A stretch of 64,000 nucleotides of DNA from Pontibacter kalidii (GCF_026278245.1 NZ_CP111079.1:3474501-3538500); one strand, 5' to 3'; positions 8,371 to 17,379 are shown, counted from the first letter of the stretch. A program made the numbers and translations. The notes: generated from the letters alone by a model not told the origin.

Positions 8371-9631
8371 GGTTAATCTTGTTCATCATTGGTTGTTCAT
8401 CAACCAGGTTCTCAGGTATAAAGCTTGGCAGCACTTTCTCTATATTGTCCATCAGGTCCACCATAAAGCTGCGCATAAACATAACGGAAGGAGGCACCCG
8501 CTCCACCAGCATGGAGTACATGCTCACCGGCCGGTAGGGCACGTCGCCTATCTTGTCTTTGTTCAGGTCGTAGCCGCTATATTTGTCCCAGTAGTTGTTT
8601 TCGAAATGGTTGTGCTGCGACTTGCCGTTGGTGCTCACATCAAAGGAGTTACCGGTAAAGTTGTTCAGCCGGAAGGTATCCTCCAGGCACGTGGTCATCA
8701 CTTTTATCGCCCAGCCGTTGCGGTCAAAATCGTTGCTTTTTATGTCGAGCCGGCTGGAGCTTTCCATGTGAATGCCTGTGGTGTTGCGCCGGAAGTGGTT
8801 GTTGCGGATAACACTGTCCCGGATCTCTTTCAGCAGTAAGCCGTAGGAGGCCGCGCCCCAGTTGTCCTCAAATGTGTTATGCTCCATCTGCACGTTGCTC
8901 GTGTACATCACAGCTACGCCCGCCCCGTTGCTGCGGAAGGTGTTGTGGGTATATACATTACGGTCTGAGAACATAAAGTGCAGCCCGTAGCGCTGGTTCT
9001 TGTGGCTCAGGTTGTTGCGCACCTGACTGTCCTTCACTACTTCCAGGTAAATGCCGTCGCGGTGGCCCTGCACATCGTTGCCGCTGATTTCCACATCGTC
9101 GGTATAGTACAGGTGGATGGCATTGCCCAGCGAGGACTCGGTCCTGTCCTTGTTCTCCCCCCGCACCACATTATCTTTTATCACAATGCCCTCTGAACCC
9201 TCCAGGTAAATGCCATAAAAGGTTTTCAGGATGGTATTGTCCAGGATGCGGAGGTTGCGCCTCCCTTTTGCCCGGATGGCGGCATCGTTCTGCCTGTAAC
9301 TGGTGGCCACGTTTTTCAGCGTGAGCCCCTTTACGGTTACATTGTCGGATTCAACGGAGATTAGCTGTCCGGTAAAGTTGCCGTCGATAATGGGGTTGTT
9401 CTTCCCGATCAGGGTGAGGGGCTTGTCTATGGTGATGCCCGATTCCTGGTACACGCCCCCGTCCACAAGCACGGTGTCACCGGGCTTTGCCGCCTGCACT
9501 GCCTGCTTCACCGAGGTATAGCTACAGGTCTGGCATACTTTCAGCGTGCTGCCGAAGGCCACCTGGCCCCACGGTAACAACAGAAAAGCAGCGGCAAGTA
9601 TAAACGTATGCTTACTGAAATTTATCATCAT
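8309..9631 (-). CDS. nosD: NosD, periplasmic copper-cluster maturation protein
   Basis: 440 residues: Sec signal peptide at 1-27, then a right-handed parallel beta-helix made of repeated short NxxxxN-type turns (CASH/NosD repeats) over about residues 50-370. NosD is the periplasmic partner of NosFY needed for Cu-S cluster assembly in NosZ. A CxxC-like pair (KVCQTC) sits near the mature N-terminus. The 5' end overlaps nosL by 20 bases and the 3' end overlaps nosF by 62 bases in another frame. The C-terminal 40 residues after the beta-helix are charged and probably not part of the repeat fold. Confidence 0.92.
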   Translation of the reverse strand: MMINFSKHTFILAAAFLLLPWGQVAFGSTLKVCQTCSYTSVKQAVQAAKPGDTVLVDGGVYQESGITIDKPLTLIGKNNPIIDGNFTGQLISVESDNVTVKGLTLKNVATSYRQNDAAIRAKGRRNLRILDNTILKTFYGIYLEGSEGIVIKDNVVRGENKDRTESSLGNAIHLYYTDDVEISGNDVQGHRDGIYLEVVKDSQVRNNLSHKNQRYGLHFMFSDRNVYTHNTFRSNGAGVAVMYTSNVQMEHNTFEDNWGAASYGLLLKEIRDSVIRNNHFRRNTTGIHMESSSRLDIKSNDFDRNGWAIKVMTTCLEDTFRLNNFTGNSFDVSTNGKSQHNHFENNYWDKYSGYDLNKDKIGDVPYRPVSMYSMLVERVPPSVMFMRSFMVDLMDNIEKVLPSFIPENLVDEQPMMNKINHDNNRELTQVVRKAAGAEGR

Positions 9632-10073
9632 TTTTTACAGCTAAGACAACCTGGTTCCAGTCGAGCAGTTGCCCGCCATACTCCTGTTGCATTTGGGTAG
9701 CCGCTGCCTCGTCTTTTACGGCTGTCAGGTTCATTCCCATCGGGCTTGGCAGCGCCTCGCTCTGCAGGAAGTGCGCGCTGTGCGCGTCGATCAGCTCATT
9801 AGGATTCAAATAATCTGTTACCAGCAGGTAAGCTGCCTTTTCACCTACCTCCGGCTGCTCTGCCACATAGGCCGCAAGGCACTCGGCAGAGTCGAAGTAG
9901 TAGGGTTTGCCCTTGTCATTTACCAGCTCGGCACCGTACCGGTTGTCCGTCACGGTCATGTTGCAGTGAGCGCAGTTGGCCTCACCATACGGTATGGGCC
10001 TGGGTTCCACGGAGCAGCCGGTAAGGAATACAAGTATAAAAAGCAGGCTTACAACACTTTTCAACAGCTTCAT
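9612..10073 (-). CDS. nosL: NosL copper chaperone lipoprotein
   Basis: 153 residues with a lipobox (FLTGC, Cys20), so an envelope lipoprotein. The mature start carries NCAHCNM (Cys34, Cys37, Met39), the Cu(I)-binding signature of NosL, which donates copper to nitrous oxide reductase. It sits between the membrane protein gene and nosD and overlaps nosD by 20 bases. An AAGTATAAA motif occurs in the signal-peptide codons. Identification is firm from motif plus context. Confidence 0.93.
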   Translation of the reverse strand: MKLLKSVVSLLFILVFLTGCSVEPRPIPYGEANCAHCNMTVTDNRYGAELVNDKGKPYYFDSAECLAAYVAEQPEVGEKAAYLLVTDYLNPNELIDAHSAHFLQSEALPSPMGMNLTAVKDEAAATQMQQEYGGQLLDWNQVVLAVKNDDKFQ

Positions 10074-10075
10074 AG

Positions 10076-10669
10076 TTATGCGGTTATTTTTTCTCTAATC
10101 TTCTTTTCACGGCTTACATAAAAGGCGATGCCTGCAAACACGATGGCCAGCAGAATGCCTATACTACCTGTTGAGGGCAGCGAGAGGGCATCGAAGTTAA
10201 GCAGTTCTTTATGGCCCAGCAAGGGCGGTATGTAGGTCATGCCCGGTATTTTGATGGGCGCAGTGGGATCCAGGTTGGTGCCGAATTTGACCAGCCACAG
10301 GTAGAAGTCCAGTATGCCCACGGCCCCACCCAGCATCAGCAGTGCGGCCCAGTATACGATCAGCTTTCTGATACCTAGCAGCGCTACGACAACCCCTGTT
10401 ATCATAAAAAAGACAACGATGTAGGGCATGATCTTTAGCTCTGCAAACGATTCGGCGTGTATCGGCTCCATGCCGATGTAGTGGTTGAGTATGTTGAAGT
10501 TCTGAAGTACGCTTTCGGAGCTGCCTGAGATTTTATTCACCCAGATATGCATCTCGAGTCCTTCGGGGTATTGCGGGGCTTCGAGGTAGATCTTCCACAT
10601 TGGAAAGAGGAACAACAAGCCTAATGATAGCGCCGCTATGATCATCAGCACTCTGCTTAGAGCCTTCAT
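10076..10669 (-). CDS. nosZ-linked membrane protein (NosB-like position)
   Basis: About 197 residues with four predicted membrane helices and a long extracytoplasmic loop between the first and second. The ATG at 10669 is preferred because a longer reading would start with TTG. Clade II nos clusters usually carry an uncharacterised membrane protein gene right after nosZ, called nosB in that literature; position and topology fit, but I cannot confirm homology by eye. The upstream hairpin at 10705-10736 may lower its expression relative to nosZ. It ends two bases before the nosL start codon. Confidence 0.65.
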   Translation of the reverse strand: MKALSRVLMIIAALSLGLLFLFPMWKIYLEAPQYPEGLEMHIWVNKISGSSESVLQNFNILNHYIGMEPIHAESFAELKIMPYIVVFFMITGVVVALLGIRKLIVYWAALLMLGGAVGILDFYLWLVKFGTNLDPTAPIKIPGMTYIPPLLGHKELLNFDALSLPSTGSIGILLAIVFAGIAFYVSREKKIREKITA

Positions 10670-10704
10670 CCTTTTATACGTTAAGGTGCTATGCAACTAA
10701 AAAT

Positions 10705-10736
10705 AAAGCGGAGGTTGCCTGGGCAACCCCCGCTTT
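10705..10736 (-). terminator. Hairpin after nosZ, partial terminator or attenuator
   Basis: AAAGCGGAGGTTGCC pairs with GGCAACCCCCGCTTT with one mismatch; the minus strand continues into ATTTTTA. It is located between nosZ and the rest of the operon, so it probably terminates part of the transcription and makes nosZ more abundant than the accessory genes (inference). Confidence 0.7.
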
Positions 10737-10757
10737 GGTTATGCCCGGTTCAAGTAG

Positions 10758-12788
10758 TTAGTTAACACTTGCTGTCGCGGGTGGCACCGGCTTTTTCTCG
10801 CCCATCCTGAACTTGATGGGGACATTCGATCCTTTCGGCGATACCCTGACGTATCCCTGCATCTCCTGGTGGAGGGCAGAACAGAAGTCAGTACAGTAGA
10901 ACGGATACACGCCTTCCTGTTTCGGTACCCATCTCAGGGTTTGCGTAGCGCCCGGCATGATCAGGGTTTCGGCGTTGTTAGCACCCATCACGGCGAATCC
11001 GTGCGGTACGTCCCAGTCTTGCTCCAGGTTGGTTACGTGGAAGAGCACAGTGTCCCCCACCTGTATGCCTTCAATGTTGTCCGGTGTCAGGTGGCTTCGG
11101 ATGGCGGTCATCTTCACGGTAACCGTTTTTCCGTTGCGGGTCACGCTCACGTCCTTCTCGTTTTTAACTGCGTTCGGGTGCGTGTTTTCATCCAGCTTAT
11201 GGAACTTGACACTGTTCGGCGCCACCAGGTCTGCCTGGATAGCCTGGGCGTAGTGCGGTTCGGCCACTGTTGGGAAGTCGAGGAGCATCTTCATTTTCTC
11301 TCCGCTGATGTCGATCAGCTGGGCGGAGTGCATCAACTCAGGGCCTGTTGGCAGGAAGCGGTCTTTTGTGATCTTGTTCATCACCACCAGGTACTTGCCA
11401 TACGGTTTCTCCGTGTCACCACCAGGGATCATCAAGTGGCCAGGAGAGTAGTACACCGGAATCCTGTCTTTCACCTGAAGGTCTTTCAGGCTCCACTTCA
11501 CCACCTCAGACGATACGAACATAGTAGAGTAGGCATTGCCTTTGCCGTCAAACTCAGTGTGCAACGGCCCTAAGCCCGGCTCTTTCACCTCGCCCTGCAG
11601 CACAGACTCATACTTGAACACTGGGATACCGTTCACCTCGCCGTCAAAGTCCTTGTTCTCGATGGCCTTCTGCATTTTAGAGAAGGAGAACACCGGCAGC
11701 GAAGAGGCAAGCTTACCGTTTACCACCATGTACTCACCACTTGGGTCTACGTCGATACCGTGCGGCGACTTAGGCGCCGGAATCAGGTACATCATGCCCG
11801 GACACTCTTCCGGAAGCAGGTAGCGCACGGTTTTCTTCACTTCAGACTTAGCCTGGAAGGAGCCGTGGTCCAGCTTGTTATGGTAGTAGTTGGCCGGCAT
11901 CTCGTGTGCCTTGCCCTCTGCCGCATACTTGGCCGCAACTTTCCAGTTAATGGCCGCCAGGTAGTCTCTGTCGTTCTGAGAGGCGCCCAGTTCCTTCAGG
12001 GTTCCGGATTTCTCCGTATTGTAGGTGGTAAAGAACACCCAGTCGTTAGAAGGGCCTTTGCCACCGTTGGCCAGGTCGTAGTCGAAGCCTGGTACCAGCA
12101 CCTGGAAGTCCAGCTCCATGTCGCCATCTTCCTTATCTACCTTAATAAAGGAGATAGAGCCTCTGAACTTGTCCTTGTACTCTTCCATACTTACGTCGGC
12201 AGTACCGCCCTTCATGTCCAGCGGCACAGAGAAGCGTGTACCGGCGATCACGTACTCGTTGTTGTTGGTTGGGTATGGGGAGCAGTGGTTACCGGCTGAG
12301 TTCGGGATCTCCATGATCTCCACGGTTTCGAAGGTCTTCAGGTCCACACGGGCCACACGCGGCGTGTTGTTACCGTTCACGAAGAGCCAGCGGCCATCAG
12401 CCATACCATCGGTACGGGAAAGCTTCGGGTGGTGCAAGTCATCCCAGGGCACAAAGCCGTGTGAGGTCTGCAGCATCGGCTTGGTTTCCTCGTTGTAGCC
12501 GTAGCCGTTCTCTGGGAACTGAGAGAACACCGGAATGATCTTCAGCAGCCTGCCGGAGGGAATGCCGTACACGGATACCTGCCCGTTAAAACCACCTGAG
12601 AGGAAGGAATACAATTCATCGTGCTCGCCGGGTGCCACATACACAGCAGAGGCGGCATCAGAGTCTACAGCCTTATCGCTTTCCCCGCCAGATTTGTTAC
12701 AACCTTGCAGTGCCGCACCGGCAGCCACCGCCATTAACAGGGCGGCCTTAGGTGCTACTTTTTTGAATTTACTAATCAGGGTTTCCAT
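10758..12788 (-). CDS. nosZ: Nitrous oxide reductase, clade II, predicted lipoprotein
   Basis: 676 residues. NosZ reduces N2O to N2 in the periplasm with a CuA electron-entry site and a Cu4S CuZ catalytic cluster. The N-terminus lacks a Tat motif and instead is a Sec-type signal ending in LQGC (Cys30), so the enzyme should be lipid-anchored; Sec export marks clade II (atypical) NosZ. CuZ ligand segments are visible: DDLHHPK, GNHCSPYP, SPHGIDVDP and HTEFDGKG. The CuA motif CTDFCSALHQEM at about 632-643 supplies C632, C636, H640 and M643. Second gene of the operon, behind the cytochrome c gene. It has no AAGTATA motif over 2 kb. Confidence 0.97.
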   Translation of the reverse strand: METLISKFKKVAPKAALLMAVAAGAALQGCNKSGGESDKAVDSDAASAVYVAPGEHDELYSFLSGGFNGQVSVYGIPSGRLLKIIPVFSQFPENGYGYNEETKPMLQTSHGFVPWDDLHHPKLSRTDGMADGRWLFVNGNNTPRVARVDLKTFETVEIMEIPNSAGNHCSPYPTNNNEYVIAGTRFSVPLDMKGGTADVSMEEYKDKFRGSISFIKVDKEDGDMELDFQVLVPGFDYDLANGGKGPSNDWVFFTTYNTEKSGTLKELGASQNDRDYLAAINWKVAAKYAAEGKAHEMPANYYHNKLDHGSFQAKSEVKKTVRYLLPEECPGMMYLIPAPKSPHGIDVDPSGEYMVVNGKLASSLPVFSFSKMQKAIENKDFDGEVNGIPVFKYESVLQGEVKEPGLGPLHTEFDGKGNAYSTMFVSSEVVKWSLKDLQVKDRIPVYYSPGHLMIPGGDTEKPYGKYLVVMNKITKDRFLPTGPELMHSAQLIDISGEKMKMLLDFPTVAEPHYAQAIQADLVAPNSVKFHKLDENTHPNAVKNEKDVSVTRNGKTVTVKMTAIRSHLTPDNIEGIQVGDTVLFHVTNLEQDWDVPHGFAVMGANNAETLIMPGATQTLRWVPKQEGVYPFYCTDFCSALHQEMQGYVRVSPKGSNVPIKFRMGEKKPVPPATASVN

Positions 12789-12824
12789 AATGATTATGGG
12801 TTTTTCTTTATCGAAGTGTTGTTA

Positions 12825-13325
12825 CTAGCTATTTTGGTCGTTTTGTCTCAGGAACTCCAGCAGGGCTCTGGCATCAGACTCAGAAATGTTCTGGTTCGTC
12901 ATCTGCGTTAAGTGCTCAGCCAACAGTTTCTTTGCTTCCGGGTCTTTCTTGGTCATTTCCTCCGGGTTAATCACCATGTTCATGATCCACTCCGGCTTGC
13001 GGCGATCCGTTATACCGGCCAGGCCAGGGCCCACGATCTTCTGATCAGACAACTGGTGGCAGGCAGAGCACTTGCCTTCAAAGATGGTTTTGCCTTCAGC
13101 GGCGAGCGCTTCGTCTACCCCCTCACCAACTTCCACAGACGTGACAGGTCCTATTCCTTTTCCATCGTCCGCAGCTGGTGCTTCAGACTGGTTGGCCAGC
13201 CCGCTCTCTCCTTGCCCGGTGGCGGCAGTGTTCTCGCCGTCTCCTGAGGAACAGCTAAAAAGCACGGTACTAAACAGCATGGCCGTGACGGCTAATCGCA
13301 GGGGTTTAAACAATTTGTTCATCAT
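12825..13325 (-). CDS. Cytochrome c lipoprotein, likely electron donor to NosZ
   Basis: About 166 residues: signal peptide with lipobox LFSC (Cys25), a low-complexity Gly/Ala/Asp/Glu linker to about residue 70, then a mono-heme cytochrome c domain with CSACH at 86-90 and a Met in HLTQMTNQN as the probable distal ligand. First gene of the nos operon, 36 bases before nosZ; Bacteroidota clade II clusters often begin with such a cytochrome. An in-frame ATG at 13358 would add 11 residues ahead of the signal peptide; the ATGATG at 13325 gives a normal signal peptide and is preferred. Confidence 0.85.
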   Translation of the reverse strand: MMNKLFKPLRLAVTAMLFSTVLFSCSSGDGENTAATGQGESGLANQSEAPAADDGKGIGPVTSVEVGEGVDEALAAEGKTIFEGKCSACHQLSDQKIVGPGLAGITDRRKPEWIMNMVINPEEMTKKDPEAKKLLAEHLTQMTNQNISESDARALLEFLRQNDQNS

Positions 13326-13410
13326 CGATTCACTTGGGTTACTCGGATACTTTTTCATGTCTGTGTAAAATTTAACTAGTGCTTAGGAAATTAAGTGATT
13401 GTCTACGGTA

Positions 13411-13418
13411 CAAATGTA
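13411..13418 (-). promoter_or_regulatory. Bacteroidota -7 box of the nos operon (TACATTTG)
   Basis: Minus strand TACATTTG is an exact TAnnTTTG match. The position of the -33 element reads TTA rather than TTG, so the core promoter looks weak and activator-dependent. Predicted transcript start is about 13404, giving a leader of roughly 80 bases before the cytochrome c ATG. Confidence 0.55.
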
Positions 13419-13461
13419 GTATCGTTGGCCTCTCCTATAAAAGACCTTTATCTCTTTTAAT

Positions 13462-13477
13462 AATGACATATGTCATT
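13462..13477. promoter_or_regulatory. Perfect 16-base palindrome, candidate CRP/FNR-family operator
   Basis: AATGACATATGTCATT is a perfect dyad in the divergent spacer between the nos operon and the small gene leading to norB. Its centre is about 65 bases upstream of the predicted nos transcript start, near the class I activator position. The half-site TGAC resembles those of CRP/FNR/DNR/HcpR regulators that respond to oxygen or NO. Which regulator binds is not shown. Confidence 0.5.
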
Positions 13478-13530
13478 TTTCCGGAGATAACCCGGTAAGA
13501 CCTTTGAGCCCAAACCTTATAGGGGAAGGC

Positions 13531-13908
13531 ATGAAGCGTATAGTATGGATGTTGCTGGTTATAAGTGCAGTGGTGCAGCCGCTGAACAGGACCGGTATTT
13601 ACATACTCTTCCAAGCAAACCGGTCTTATATCGCCAGCCACCTTTGCGTACAGCGTCAGGTACAGGACGCTGCCTGCCAGGGCACCTGCTACCTGCAGAA
13701 ACAGCTAAAGAAAGCAGAGCAGCACGGGCAGCAGGAGCCCCTAATCCAAAAACAACCAACCTTAGACCTTACCTGCACCAGACTCTACCTTTGGGCCAGC
13801 AGCCCGGTTGCTGGCCTTGCTACGCAGCAGCAACCGTCTCACTATATAATCAGAGCAGTTACCTCCCCCTCCTTCAGCATCTTCCACCCTCCCTGGCGCA
13901 TGTCTTAA
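13531..13908 (+). CDS. Small membrane-anchored Cys-containing protein, function unknown
   Basis: About 125 residues: one N-terminal hydrophobic segment (residues 3-20), then SYIASHLCVQR and CQGTCYLQKQLKKAE. I recognise the layout (hydrophobic anchor, an LC-containing helix, then CxGxCYLxKQL) as a small protein commonly seen near metal-related outer-membrane genes in Bacteroidota, but no function is established to my knowledge. The Cys pair could bind metal or be redox active (inference). It is the first gene of the plus-strand set leading to the outer-membrane protein and norB. A TTG start 27 bases upstream is possible. Confidence 0.65.
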   Translation: MKRIVWMLLVISAVVQPLNRTGIYILFQANRSYIASHLCVQRQVQDAACQGTCYLQKQLKKAEQHGQQEPLIQKQPTLDLTCTRLYLWASSPVAGLATQQQPSHYIIRAVTSPSFSIFHPPWRMS

Positions 13909-13970
13909 CTCCGGCTCCCCTGCTGCCACACAGGCGCAGGTCCTCCTTATTCTTTCAATGAGTTACAGAT

Positions 13971-14894
13971 ATGAAAAAGCTATTTATACTTCTTGCCGCC
14001 CTTTTTACCATCCCATTTGCCGGCCAGGCCTGCAACGGTGGCTGCACCATGGGCGGCAGCTACCTTGGCATCCTGCCACAGTTTCACAAAAACTTCGCGG
14101 GCCTGCGCTACAGCACCCGCAGCTATACCATCAACACCACACACACGCACATGCACGAGGGCATGCCCATGACACATTCCGATAAAATTGAGGAAAGCTA
14201 CAGCACCGTGGAAGCATGGGGCCGCTATGTGCCGGTAAAAAATGTACAATTGCTGGCTTTTGTGCCTTATACTTTCAATGAGCAAAGCACCACACGCGGC
14301 AACACCAGGTATAGCGGCCTGGGCGACATCACCCTGATGGCCAACTATACCGTGCTAAACACCGGTGATAGCCTCTATAGCCGGGTAAAGCATACCCTGC
14401 AGCTGGGTGGTGGCGTGAAGCTGGCCACCGGAGCGCGCAACACACGCCAGGCACACGAGGGCTACGCGGCTAATCTGCAGCCGGGCACTGGCAGCACCGA
14501 CTTCTTGCTCAATGGTATCTACACATTGCGCTACGGCAAGCTGGGCCTCAACAACGACTTTACCTACCGCTTTAACTCCGAGAACGCCGACGGTCATAAA
14601 TTCGGTGACAGGATCAGCGCCTCCTCTAACCTTTTCTATTGGCAGAACCTGGAGAGCCTGACGCTACTGCCGAGCGCAGGCTTATACTATGAGCACGCCA
14701 GGGCAGACCAGCACAGCGGCGAACACACGATGCAGATGGGCGGCGACGCCTACTACGCCAATCTTGGCCTGAACGTGTACATCCGGAAAGTGGCTGTGGG
14801 AGGCACGTTGCAACTCCCGATCAGCAGCACGGACGATCACCATGTAACCAAGGGCAACAGCAGAGCGCTGGTAAACCTGACATACCTGTTTTAA
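13971..14894 (+). CDS. Outer-membrane beta-barrel protein with His/Met-rich segment
   Basis: 307 residues. Signal peptide to about residue 20, mature start CNGGCTMGGSYLG, then alternating aromatic/polar beta strands and a C-terminal Phe (NLTYLF), the hallmark of outer-membrane barrels. Residues 58-69 form a His/Met-rich stretch (HTHMHEGMPMTH) that suggests copper or another soft metal, and C21/C25 add a second possible site. The position between the copper-enzyme nos operon and norB fits metal handling for this island (inference). It may be a metal-responsive porin or transporter. Confidence 0.7.
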   Translation: MKKLFILLAALFTIPFAGQACNGGCTMGGSYLGILPQFHKNFAGLRYSTRSYTINTTHTHMHEGMPMTHSDKIEESYSTVEAWGRYVPVKNVQLLAFVPYTFNEQSTTRGNTRYSGLGDITLMANYTVLNTGDSLYSRVKHTLQLGGGVKLATGARNTRQAHEGYAANLQPGTGSTDFLLNGIYTLRYGKLGLNNDFTYRFNSENADGHKFGDRISASSNLFYWQNLESLTLLPSAGLYYEHARADQHSGEHTMQMGGDAYYANLGLNVYIRKVAVGGTLQLPISSTDDHHVTKGNSRALVNLTYLF

Positions 14895-14997
14895 AGTCAA
14901 AAACCGCCCTGAAGCCACGATTCTGTAGCTGCAGGGCCACTAGCATTAACACTCAGATTTTACATTCAAACACTTTTACCATTTAACCTTTACGCTA

Positions 14998-17298
14998 ATG
15001 AAGTATAAAAAACTCTGGCTGGGATTCATCGCTGTGATAGTGGGGTCCTTTGCCGTACTCGGCTATTACGGAACCGAGATCTACAGACAAGCGCCGCCTA
15101 TACCCGACAAAGTGATCACTGCCTCCGGCCAGGTGCTGTTCACCGCACAGGACATCCAGGACGGGCAGAACGTATGGCAATCGGTTGGCGGGCAGGAACT
15201 GGGCTCTATCTGGGGCCACGGTGCCTACGTAGCCCCCGACTGGAGCGCTGAGTGGTTGCACAAGGAGGCCATGTTCTTTCTGGATACCTGGGCACAGCAG
15301 GAAAAGGGCGTAACGCACGACGAGCTGGACGAGGAGATGCAGGCCATGCTACAGGCGCGTCTGCAAAAGCAGCTACGGGCCAACACCTATGACCCGGAGA
15401 CTGGCGAGCTGAAGATATCGGACCTGCGCGCGGCAGCCATTGCCGATGTGAGCCAGCATTACACCGGCCTGTTTATGAACGACCCGGCACTGGCAAACTA
15501 CCGCGACGCCTACGCCATGAAGGACAACACGGTGAGTGATCCGGAGCGCATGCGCAAGCTGAACGCCTTCTTCTTCTGGACCTCCTGGGCCTGCGTAACC
15601 GAGCGCCCCGGCAAAGAGATCACCTATACCAATAACTGGCCTGCCGAGAAACTGGTAGCCAACGAGCCCAGCTCCGACCTTATTATCTGGACAGGCTTCA
15701 GTGTAATCATACTTATCGCGGGTGTTGGCCTGCTGGCTTACTATTATGCTTCCAACCGGGAGGAGGAGATCGACACGTCCAAGCTGCCGAAGCAGGACCC
15801 GCTGCTGGGCCTGAAAGCCACGCCGTCCATGAAGGCGACGCTGAAGTACTTCTGGATCGTGACGGCGCTGATACTGGTGCAGGTGACGCTGGGCGTGGTA
15901 ACGGCGCACTATGGCGTGGAAGGCCAGGCACTCTACGGCTTCCCGCTCGCCGACTACCTGCCTTATTCCATTACCCGTACCTGGCACGTGCAGCTGGCCA
16001 TTTTCTGGATCGCTACCTCCTGGCTGGCTACCGGTTTATACATTGCCCCTGCCGTATCGGGCCACGAGCCAAAGTACCAGAAGCTGGGCGTAAACTTCCT
16101 CTTCACCTGCCTGCTGATTATCGTGGCTGGCTCACTGGCCGGGCAATGGTATGGCGTGATGCAGAAACTGGGCTACGGGGAGAACTTCTGGTTCGGACAT
16201 CAAGGCTATGAGTATGTGGACCTGGGTCGTTTCTGGCAGATATTCCTGCTGATAGGCCTGTTCCTGTGGCTGGGGCTGATGGTGCGGGCTATCCTGCCTG
16301 CCTTTAGAAATGACGTGGAGGGCCGCCACCTGCTGGGCATGTTTTTGATCTCCTCGGCTGCCATCGCCATCTTCTACGCCTCTGGCCTGATGTGGGGCCA
16401 GCACACCAACCTGGCCATTGCCGAGTACTGGCGCTGGTGGGTGGTGCACCTGTGGGTAGAGGGATTCTTTGAGGTGTTTGCCACCGTGGTCATCGCTTTC
16501 CTGTTCGTGCGCATGGGCCTGCTCGATACTAAAATGGCCACCACAACGGTGCTGTTCTCCACCATCATCTTCCTGTTCGGCGGTATCATCGGCACGTTCC
16601 ACCACTTATACTTTAGCGGCACGCCAACTGCGGTGATGGCGCTGGGTGCCACCTTTAGCGCCCTGGAAGTAGTGCCGCTCGTGCTCATCGGCTTCGAGGC
16701 CTACCATAACCTCGAACTCAGCCGCGCCACCCTGTGGATCAAGGCCTATAAATGGCCGATCTACTCCTTTGTGGCCGTGGCGTTCTGGAACCTGGTGGGC
16801 GCCGGTGTGTTCGGCTTCGTCATCAACCCGCCGATTGCGCTCTATTATATGCAGGGACTTAACACCACGCCGGTTCACGCGCACACGGCCCTGTTTGGGG
16901 TCTACGGCATGTTGGGCATCGGCCTGATGCTGTTCGTGCTGAAAGGCCTCTCGGCCCGCCGCCGCTGGAAGGATGGGGTGATCAGCTTCGCGTTCTGGTC
17001 CATTAACATTGGCTTGATGCTGATGGTGTTGATCAGCGTGCTGCCCATTGGCCTGCTGCAGACCTGGGCCAGCGTGGAGCACGGCCTGTGGTACGCCCGC
17101 TCCATGGAGTTCATGCAGACCGATACGATGGAAATCCTGCGCTGGCTGCGCGTAGTCGGAGACACTATCTTTGCCGGTGGCGTTGTGGCGCTGGCCTGGT
17201 TCGTGATCGGCCTGAAAACCGGCTGGTCTCTGGAAGCCGATGAGGATGTTTCGGCAGAGGATTATCCATCTGCCCGAAAAACCAAGGCATCAAAATAA
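14998..17298 (+). CDS. norB: Quinol-dependent nitric oxide reductase (qNOR)
   Basis: 766 residues, the usual length for single-subunit qNOR (norZ/norB), which reduces two NO to N2O in the inner membrane using quinol. The N-terminal helix and a large periplasmic domain (about 40-230) replace the NorC cytochrome subunit; about 12 further helices follow. Catalytic-subunit motifs are visible: TRTWHVQLAIFWIATSW (heme ligand His), WRWWVVHLWVEGFFEVF and GTFHHLYFSGTP (non-heme iron FeB and heme b3 ligands). Its product N2O is the substrate of the adjacent NosZ. The start codon is followed at once by AAGTATAAA, so the motif is built into codons 2-4 (Lys Tyr Lys). Confidence 0.95.
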   Translation: MKYKKLWLGFIAVIVGSFAVLGYYGTEIYRQAPPIPDKVITASGQVLFTAQDIQDGQNVWQSVGGQELGSIWGHGAYVAPDWSAEWLHKEAMFFLDTWAQQEKGVTHDELDEEMQAMLQARLQKQLRANTYDPETGELKISDLRAAAIADVSQHYTGLFMNDPALANYRDAYAMKDNTVSDPERMRKLNAFFFWTSWACVTERPGKEITYTNNWPAEKLVANEPSSDLIIWTGFSVIILIAGVGLLAYYYASNREEEIDTSKLPKQDPLLGLKATPSMKATLKYFWIVTALILVQVTLGVVTAHYGVEGQALYGFPLADYLPYSITRTWHVQLAIFWIATSWLATGLYIAPAVSGHEPKYQKLGVNFLFTCLLIIVAGSLAGQWYGVMQKLGYGENFWFGHQGYEYVDLGRFWQIFLLIGLFLWLGLMVRAILPAFRNDVEGRHLLGMFLISSAAIAIFYASGLMWGQHTNLAIAEYWRWWVVHLWVEGFFEVFATVVIAFLFVRMGLLDTKMATTTVLFSTIIFLFGGIIGTFHHLYFSGTPTAVMALGATFSALEVVPLVLIGFEAYHNLELSRATLWIKAYKWPIYSFVAVAFWNLVGAGVFGFVINPPIALYYMQGLNTTPVHAHTALFGVYGMLGIGLMLFVLKGLSARRRWKDGVISFAFWSINIGLMLMVLISVLPIGLLQTWASVEHGLWYARSMEFMQTDTMEILRWLRVVGDTIFAGGVVALAWFVIGLKTGWSLEADEDVSAEDYPSARKTKASK

Positions 17299-17343
17299 GG
17301 CACCCGTACTTTGCTCCCCAGCCACTGTGGAGTAAGTATAAAA

Positions 17344-17379
17344 CAGAGCGCCTGCCTTTTTCGGAGGGTGGGCGCTCTG
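17344..17379 (+). terminator. Hairpin terminator after norB
   Basis: CAGAGCGCC pairs with GGCGCTCTG, followed by a short pyrimidine-rich tract (CTTTCC). It lies 45 bases after the norB stop codon. Confidence 0.65.
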
